DNA from: Madurella fahalii
Lineage: Eukaryota; Ascomycota; Sordariomycetes; Sordariales
Reading direction: 5' to 3'
DNA: 64,000 nt
Assembly: GCA_029876055.1 (NCBI GenBank)
Contig: CM056875.1
Location: 6,225,001-6,289,000, forward strand
Under the pieces are notes generated by a model that saw only the letters and a program-made list of their open reading frames with translations, was not told the origin of the DNA and did no database searches. Positions within the stretch are counted from its first letter, which is position 1, and every line of letters starts with the position of its first letter. Positions 57,348 to 64,000 of this stretch are shown here, piece after piece. The position numbers and the translations under genes were made by a program.

Positions 57348-57841
57348 TCTCGTGCAGCTCAATGGAGCTTTCGAGTCTAGCAAGGGAGATGTGGCTGATG
57401 AAGAGCAAATGTGGCGGTGCGAAAGTGGTGGTTACGTGCAGTTAGCGGTCGAAATGCCAGCGAAAATAAGTTCCGGACCACCGCGGCAACAGTTCGACTC
57501 TTCTCAGTCAGGCCCTTTTGTTTGCTGCTCTCTGGCAGTTTCATGCCGTTGGCCCGTACCAGACCCTGTTCTTTCCCACACGCGCACTACGTCTATGGGC
57601 TGTCACCGACTCACTGTCCCTATCCCAAATAGGCAGGGGGCCGAATGGTTGGCAAGCGCATGATCAGTTATGCCTCATGCGGATTCTCAAGGCAGTTGCG
57701 GTGCCGCGCGTTCTCTATTGCATAAGTAAGCACCTGCTCTGCTAGTGTTTGTGCTCTTATCCCGCCATCCTAAGTTCCTAGTGATCCGCCAGCCGAGGAC
57801 ATCTCTACGGTCCGCCCAGCTCCTACTCAATGTCCCGAAGC
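57348..57841. other. Intergenic region; boundary to accessory sequence
   Basis: About 490 bp with no recognised gene. Beyond it the gene density falls and decayed loci appear. Confidence 0.5.
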
Positions 57842-58867
57842 TTATGCTAACGGGATCGGATCTAATCTCATTGACTTAGCAACATCAAAAATGGAAACCT
57901 CGTTCAGGTACCAGCCAATCAACACGTCATCGGGCGGGTCGTTGCAGAGGCCGCCCCAGATATCCTCATCCCACCAGTGCCCGCAATCCTTCTGGGTTAT
58001 GCAAGGGTTGAAGATGTTCGCCGTCATCTGCCAGGCCAATGTTGCCTCGTTGATTGCGCCATAATAGTCGGGTTTGTTGCAGACCCAGCCAGTGCAGGTA
58101 CCGAATCTGCGCACGAGACAGTTACCAGGTTGAAGTTGAATGTAGCCGGATTCAGAAACCTCTACACATCTGTTAGCCTGCGAACCTGTAGATCTTTGGC
58201 GCTCCTCCACTGCTTTGGAGCGCTAGTCCCCAGAGCTTACGGCTAATGACATCGATAGCCTGGTGGCAATCGTCAGAATTGAATACCGCGTCGTAGGCAA
58301 AAGATGCGAAGCATGCACTTCCACTTTCACCCTCGTCAGCCATGCGAGTTTCTTTCCTCGAGCGCTCTGTTGCGCCCCGAAGCCGCCGCACGCGCTCTCT
58401 ACGTCCTAACTGGCTTTCAGGCTCGCTGCCTTCCGAATTCCGATACAGCTTGGCAGTTATCTCGTTTGTCTTGAACCCGCCGTACATGCCGCCTGTGATA
58501 CAAATGTTGAAGATATGGGCCGTCATATTGAACGCAACCGTGGCCTCGTTGATGTTGATGCTTGTCTTCATGTTGTTGATTAGGATACCTTCGCATGAAC
58601 CTTGGTAGATAGTCAGAGAATCCCCCGGCCCAAGCGTGATGTATCCAGAACTCTCATACTCTAGCAGTTCAGCAGCCATATCAGTTGATGTGTTTCCCTG
58701 TCGTCTTTGGACAGTTGGCTGGTACACTTACGGCTGAAGCCATCAATGACTTGGTGGCAATCGTTCGCGTTAACCTCGTGGATAGTATCTGCGCAACCCC
58801 TTGTGAAATACTGCTGGCTTAGAGTCACCTGAAACAGGGCAACCAGCAGGAGCAGGATGGTAGCCAT
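57842..58867 (-). CDS. Secreted protein with two internal cysteine-containing repeats
   Basis: Exons 58732-58867, 58241-58660 and 57842-58161 (introns 58661-58731 and 58162-58240) give 291 residues. The N-terminus MATILLLLVALFQVTLSQ is a signal peptide. Two related units follow. Unit 1: a cysteine, NDCHQVIDGFSR, intron, ESSGYITLGPGDSLTIYQGS, NEATVAFNMTAHIFNICIT. Unit 2: SDDCHQAIDVISR, intron, SESGYIQLQPGNCLVRRFGT, NEATLAWQMTANIFNPCIT. The two introns fall at the same residue and phase (SR|Q, phase 1), so the gene grew by internal duplication of an exon pair. Between the units is a highly charged Arg/Glu linker. The GC-with-hydrophobic pattern faintly resembles the Hce2/Ecp2 group of small secreted fungal proteins, but I cannot assign it. 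Function unknown; extracellular location likely. Confidence 0.75.
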
Positions 58868-60275
58868 GGTCCGTGAGTGTGTATTGGGTCCGAGAGTTCT
58901 TGCGTCTGTGATGCATCTAGCTTCCGCTCGAAGTCCCTCTGCCTCACATAGAGAAATTTTGGAAGATGGTTGTGGGGGGATTACTTATACTTATAGCTCT
59001 TATTCGATGGCCTGTGATGGCTGGGATAGAATGCAATCGTCATCGCAGGGTACTTTGTTAGAAGGAACTGCTTTCCTTTTTATATGTTCATTATTCATTT
59101 TACTAAATACAAAGCAAACGCCATCCACGGGCGTATGATGATCTTATTCATCTCACCTCGACCCTCATCAGAGTCAGGGATGTTCTGTTTAAGCTGTCAC
59201 ATGGCGGCAGGTTCGCTCTTTTGTTGCGTTTGTTTCTTAAAACGTTGTCACCTGCCTGCAGTATAATTCCGGTGATCTCATTTTCGGTGGCACGCAACGC
59301 AGTAGGGGTCAGTGGTCTTAATTCCACACCAGCGGAGATATTTGCTGTGTGCTCGCTGTAAAACCTAACTAATATATAACTATAATAGGTCGCTTGACCT
59401 GCTATACCATTTCTAGCTAGATTTAACAGAATTATACCTTAGTTAGCCTTTCCTTCCTTAGAATGGATAGGAGGAGACAATGTTATGGATACACGTGCCG
59501 CCTACAGCTGAAGTAGTTGCGCAAAATGCATCAGAGGAAAGGAGAATTGTTTCCTACACGTGTCAGCCGCTTGCAACTGTGTCTTACATTTAGTTGCCGC
59601 TTAGGGAGCAAAACCATAGGAGTTGTGCCTGCTACCAACAGTACTTATCACACTTTGTATGCAAAGCTCCTGGATGCACTCAGGGCCAAGCATACAGCGC
59701 CAATAATGTACTGTACATTTATGCTGGGTCACTGTCTACTCAGCGCTAATAAACGGGTTATTTCAGTGACGCGGTCGGCCTCATATAGCAGTGGTTCAAA
59801 AAGCGGAGGGAGGGTGTCTGCGAATCAGAAGTTTGGGTTTTCCCTCACTTTTTGTTCGCGAGGAATGGGGCCAGATCGCGGAGCACCACTTGATGTGTAG
59901 TTCTCCAGAACAGAAATGCATTGGTTCCGCTATAAGTACCGCCAATCTTATCGCCGCGGGGATACCGGACGAACCAGCGAGGTTTCTGGGCTAAGAGATC
60001 GGTCGCCTTCGCCATTCGCTGGCCGCTGAAGTAACCTAAGGCAGCAATGCCTAAGCTGCGCTGCGGGAGCTGAGCTGAAGTTTTGTGTAATTAAGAACCC
60101 GACACTGCGTCGTCACGAAGATCCGTTTCGATATAGGAGACTAACCCGAGTCCCTCGTTGAGACTTGAGTAGCAAAACTTGGTTTGACGAGCCAATTCAT
60201 TATCTTTGTGCCCAAGGTCTATGGTGAGCTCATACTAATGATGGGTCCCGTGGACATCATAACGAACAGTAGCAA
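58868..60275. other. Accessory, partly AT-rich intergenic region
   Basis: About 1.4 kb without recognised genes. Around 59350-59460 the sequence is rich in TA and TTA/TAG trimers, unlike flanking DNA, as in RIP-affected sequence. Confidence 0.5.
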
Positions 60276-61189
60276 GTGCAGTTGCTATTATCCGGCAACC
60301 TCTCAACGCAGTCTGGTCTGGAAATCGTTGGCGCTGCATCTACTGTCCTAGGACTTCTCGAGTCTGCTATCAGTCTAGGAGCTCGGATCCGTGAAGCCCA
60401 CCAACGCCAGAAGAATCTCTCAGCTGTCCTTGATAGCCATGCCCAAGAGCTCGCTAAGACCAAGAGGATGATTCAACCAGTAAAAGACGAGAAAGCGCTG
60501 CAAACAGCTGCCGTCGCGGCCGAATTGATCGAGCTGGAGACTGTGACCAAGGGTCTTGTGGCAACTTTGGCTCAGTTCAAGAGTGACAGGAGGCGCCTGA
60601 TGCAGTTCTTTTACCAACTCTTGCACGGATCCAGGAATGAGGGAGAATTGCACTGGGCTATGGAGGATCTCAGTCGCGCAAAGGCGAACCTGGCGCTTTG
60701 CATTAGCGTGTTGCCCACGTTGGCTTGAGCCGAGGGTTGCAAGACACTATGGTTCTGAACATCAACCTCCTCCAACGAGTGGATAGCGCGGTTCGCTCCG
60801 TTGACGGCGAGGACCAAGGACTCAAGATTGGGGAACTTGCCCGGGAACGACCTGTCCGAGGCATTGACAATCTGTAGTTATCTTCTACAAGATAAGTCTT
60901 GCTGACTTAGGATAGAAGATGGCATGGTGATTCTCAGCAGCACCGACCTTGCATCTCTTCAGGTTTGCTTCGGCAGCCGCTCCCCCCGAAAACGGCGAGA
61001 GGTAGGCACATCGTTGCCAAAAACATCACAGCAGATCAAGCATTGCAGATTAACGGACCAATTGGAAAACAAGTTTGGTATGCAGCGAGCCATCTCGTCA
61101 TGGATAACAAGGCAATGGGGGATAGTATACAAGTCAACGCTAGCATGTCGATGGAAGCTTTCTCGGCATTGTTGAGCGCTCGGCAGTGA
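60276..61189 (+). pseudogene. Decayed HeLo-like / cell-death-type gene with C-terminal amyloid-like motif
   Basis: Plus-strand pieces look like a fungal protein with an N-terminal helical death-type domain. The first frame (60276-60728) holds SGLEIVGAASTVLGLLESAI followed by ARIREAHQRQKNL and a long helical stretch, like the HeLo-like/STAND N-terminal domains of fungal incompatibility proteins. It has no ATG at the expected place. The frame then breaks near 60710-60725 and continues one frame over to about 60875; a short GTAG...TTAG gap resembles an intron; a further break near 60965-60985 leads to KNITADQALQINGPIG and DNKAMGDSIQVN, two paired pseudo-repeats of the N..A....QIN type seen in HET-s-like amyloid signalling motifs. 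At least two frame disruptions mean no intact protein is made. The family call is by resemblance. Confidence 0.45.
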
Positions 61190-61934
61190 CGGGAGGAAAC
61201 AGAGTTCTGGCTCAGGCGGCGCAGCTACTTCAGAATCGCGTGGATAGAAAATTGTTGAGATAAGTTTTGTCTTCAATCCCGTGTTCTGCAGCATCTTGCA
61301 GCGCCTCTCAGAGACAGTACTCTCCACTAGGCGTTAAAGGGGTCGGCTCCCTTGTCACGCAGCGAGACAATGAGGTTTGAGATGACATTAATACAATGTA
61401 AGATGAAAGGAAGACTTAGAAAGATGAAGATATTGTGAGTCCGGAGTTGTGTTCTCAGGTTGTTTCGACTAGGTCAGTGGTGGTGCGCTACCGTACCTTG
61501 GAAGCCTCACTTGACGCAACCTGTGACAAAGGTTGGCTCATCAGTGCTTAGAAGACGCCACAGATCTCGGAGTTTAGAAGGAAAGTTAGGAGTGAGATAG
61601 CGCCAATTCAATAATAATCCCCTATAGCCTTAACGGTCTTTGGCTCGAGTCAACAGGATGGGTTCTAGGAGCTTCTTTGCATCTTTCAGGGTTCTGTAGG
61701 CTTACCGCTTCTATCAGATTTAATCTAGGGATCCTCCTGGTCAATCTTATTCTTGGTATGGGCTTAGTTGGCTGTAGTTGTTGTCAACTTGTCATACGCG
61801 CGTAGCGTTGGCAGTGCAGATAACTGAACCCTCGCCAAGCCTCTGTTGGCACCAGTAGGCGCCTACAGGGTTAGGGTCGTTCATATGGCCGTGTGACACA
61901 ACCTGGCAACAAGATCTACCAAGCCAGTTCTTTT
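61190..61934. other. Accessory intergenic region
   Basis: About 740 bp between two decayed loci; no recognised feature. Confidence 0.5.
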
Positions 61935-61990
61935 CTATGGCCGAGTTGCTGCCGCCAGATGCGACGGCGTGTTACCGTTCATGTGTAAGA
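61935..61990 (-). pseudogene. Possible ankyrin-repeat remnant
   Basis: The minus strand reads HMNGNTPSHLAAAT, matching the NGNTPLHLAA core of an ankyrin repeat, with ADISRGNIL just before it. Only part of one repeat is visible and no gene structure surrounds it. It may be chance or a fragment of an ankyrin-domain gene of the kind common in fungal incompatibility clusters. Confidence 0.3.
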
Positions 61991-62069
61991 TATTGCCACG
62001 GGAAATATCAGCGTGTGGCCTTGCGTGCATCTGATTGGCTAGATCAAGCAAGACTGCTGGCACGGTTAT

Positions 62070-62495
62070 CTCGGGCATGGCGGCGCTCTGGAAAAGGATC
62101 GGGGGGACCACGCAGACACTTCCCAGGCGACAATCCTTGGCAGGCAACTCGACCAGCTCAGCAATGTTCGAAGCCTGCTGTCGAGGATTAAAAAGCAGCC
62201 AGACTCTCAGGCCGCTGCTCGTCGGTGCCAGTCTTTCGAGTGAAGAAGGTCGCAATGAAGCTTACAGGCCGATAATCTCAAGCATGGGATGAAGCAGGTG
62301 ATGGAGGACCTCAAGCAACGGATGCCAGGCGACGTTTTCACGGCCAACAATCACAAAGCCAAGAGAGGCGCCTAGCAAATCAACTCCGCGGTTGGGCTAG
62401 CTGCTACAACCAGCGAAAATGCGTTTGAGGTGTCAGCACAGAGTAATGAATTTACTGCTGGCACAGCAAGGAACAATTTAAGCTCTTTCATATCT
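62070..62495 (+). pseudogene. Second decayed HET-s-type locus (helical segment plus amyloid-like repeats)
   Basis: Plus-strand pieces: a helical segment (LEKDRGDHADTSQ then LGRQLDQLSNVRSLLSRIKK) ending at a stop near 62213, then DNLKHGMKQVMEDLKQRMPG, then a first motif NNHKAKRGA, an in-frame TAG at 62373-62375, QINSAVG, and a second motif NEFTAGTARNNL near 62445-62480. The N.KA..GA-QIN / N..TAGTAR pairing is what I expect of two HET-s-related amyloid motif pseudo-repeats. The stop inside the first repeat and the split helical part indicate a dead gene. Called by resemblance only. Confidence 0.4.
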
Positions 62496-64000
62496 TCCCG
62501 GTTGTTCGAGGAACATCATCCCTTTCAAGTCCGTTTTGGGGATTTGCCCCTCTCCCGGTCAATGCCTTATTTTGAACATGGCTTGTGTCACAGCCCCGGG
62601 GGGTGGCGCGTCTTCTTCTCGGCCAGCAATGGCGAATGATAGGCTATGAGATGTGCACGACTCCGGCAGAACTGACGGGCCAGACGAACAGCATTCTGTG
62701 GAATTATTATCGTGTCTAGGGGTTGGCCAATTCAAGTCACGTTGTTTCTGCAGGATGCCAAGGGATCGCGACTCTGCAATGCTGCTTAGTGAATTGACTG
62801 GTGAGAAGAGGACGGGTTAAAATTATTTAAGGCTTGGCCAGGGAGCAAAAGGTGGCTAAAATGACCACCAGCGCGCCTTGATTTTATATCTAAACCTTGA
62901 CGGTTCGTGCGTGTCCATGGTTTTGCAACTATTCTTTCTCGCCCATCACGTGGTTGAACTATCATAGGTCGTCGGCGACGCACTGCCTTAGAACCTGGGC
63001 GATGGCAAAAATGGGGAGAGGAACTAGAACCCGGCGTTCCTTAACTAGATTCAGGACCGCTGTTTTACCTCGTCGCTTTGACAGGAACGCGTAATACGCT
63101 AAGGATCTCGCCGTTTCTAGACACCTTTTATATTCTAGGTCAGCCTCAAAAAGACGTAATTTTTTGTATTAATGATCACCTAGCGCGTCTACTTTTTTTT
63201 TTTTTTTTTTTTTTTTTGATACTGAAGTTCGAGTAGAGATGCGACATCAAATTGCATAGAAAGGAAATTGTACTGCGTACGTAGCGGTTGAGACGCAACT
63301 GCCTTCCGTTGTAGGAAGGAGACATTCTAGATAGTCTGTTTCGGGGTTGCAACGGCACGGTTACATACGCGGGTTGCTGCAGTCCAGCCTGTCTGGAAAC
63401 ACCCATGATTGGCGGCTATGAAGCCAAGATGTGTGCCGACAGGTAACATCATAACAGAGAGGAAGAAGATGTAAGATTAGGGACAGATTCCTTTGGACAC
63501 TAAGGGCTCCGGTTTGGCTCTTGTCGTCATTGATGGTAATGCGCTGACTCGTGCAAACTGATTTTGCGTCCTTGGCCACATGTTAGTCGCTATGGATCGC
63601 TGACGATTGCAATCCGTAAACCAATAAATGGTGAAGGGGCAAGCCCTGCTGCGGAAGTCAGCTCATCCCATCTGGCCGGAACCTTTATCTACTTGGCCAA
63701 AGGGGGGTTCGTGGACTCCCCCTGCCATTCCTGGCCAGGGCCTGGATTGCTGGAGGATGACCCCGCGATCCTCCTGAGGCTAGACCGGGAGAGGAATAGA
63801 GTGCACAGTGGAGTCGCTGGTGCAGAGAGGCACTGACGGCCAAGCCAATCGAGACCGATGTGCGTTTTGGACGTTGGAAAATGGGCTAAGGGTCAAGCAC
63901 AGAAGAAGAAAAAAAAAAAATAAGTGAAAAATAAAATCCGGCAATGATTGACGTGTGCAAATAGCGGCTACACGATGCCGGCCATGATGGGCGCTTTGGA
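62496..64000. other. Accessory region to the right edge
   Basis: About 1.5 kb with no recognised gene; a 25-base T run at 63193-63217. Open frames are short and show no similarity I know. Confidence 0.5.
63193..63217. repeat. 25-base T run
   Basis: Homopolymer T tract in accessory DNA. Confidence 0.9.

Overview
This 64 kb window is nuclear DNA of a filamentous ascomycete, most likely a Sordariomycete close to Neurospora, Chaetomium or Podospora. The evidence is short spliceosomal introns (about 50-170 bp) with GTAAGT/GTATGT-like donors and CTAAC/CTGAC-like branch points, GC-rich exons, and predicted proteins that resemble Neurospora-type orthologues over most of their length. I found no bacterial operons, CRISPR arrays, rRNA or convincing tRNA genes, and no intact transposon. 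All gene models are intron-resolved by hand from reading frame and splice signals; each spliced model keeps one frame except where stated.

Layout, left to right: 5' end of NADP-glutamate dehydrogenase (-, leaves the window on the left) with a 3 kb upstream region carrying GATA sites; a secreted ferritin-like (Rds1-type) protein (-); SSD1/GUL-1 RNA-binding pseudonuclease (-); GLE1 mRNA-export factor (+); SNARE TLG1 (-); ER cyclophilin B (+); TRM112 (+); BIG1 (-); RRP17/NOL12 (+); tropomyosin (-); a securin-like D-box protein (+); SET1 H3K4 methyltransferase (+); V-ATPase catalytic subunit A (+); a fungal-specific coiled-coil protein (-); a Crb2/Rad9-like BRCT protein (+); TEM1 GTPase (-); glycine cleavage H protein (+); porphobilinogen deaminase (-); a broken PLAC8-like gene (-); a small mitochondrial protein (-); CAND1 (+); TRAPP subunit TRS31 (+); a small conserved protein (-); and a secreted two-repeat protein (-).

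Up to about 57.4 kb the window is dense housekeeping territory. Several products belong to common themes: ER/Golgi/vacuole function (cyclophilin B, BIG1, TLG1, TRS31, VMA1), cell cycle and genome control (TEM1, tropomyosin, securin-like, Crb2-like, SET1, CAND1), and RNA/ribosome work (GLE1, RRP17, TRM112, SSD1). From about 57.8 kb the character changes to accessory sequence: a secreted repeat protein, AT-rich possibly RIP-affected DNA, and two decayed loci that look like fungal cell-death (HeLo-like / HET-s-type amyloid motif) genes.

The observations I consider most worth following are: a 22-bp inverted repeat that would enclose the 3' splice site of SET1 intron 1; a cyclophilin B gene whose last intron can be kept or removed to give either a short soluble C-terminus ending HVEL or a transmembrane-anchored C-terminus; the two decayed HeLo-like/amyloid-motif loci; an apparent one-base frameshift in a C8 run within SET1; and an H protein whose reading frame continues about 140 residues beyond its expected end.
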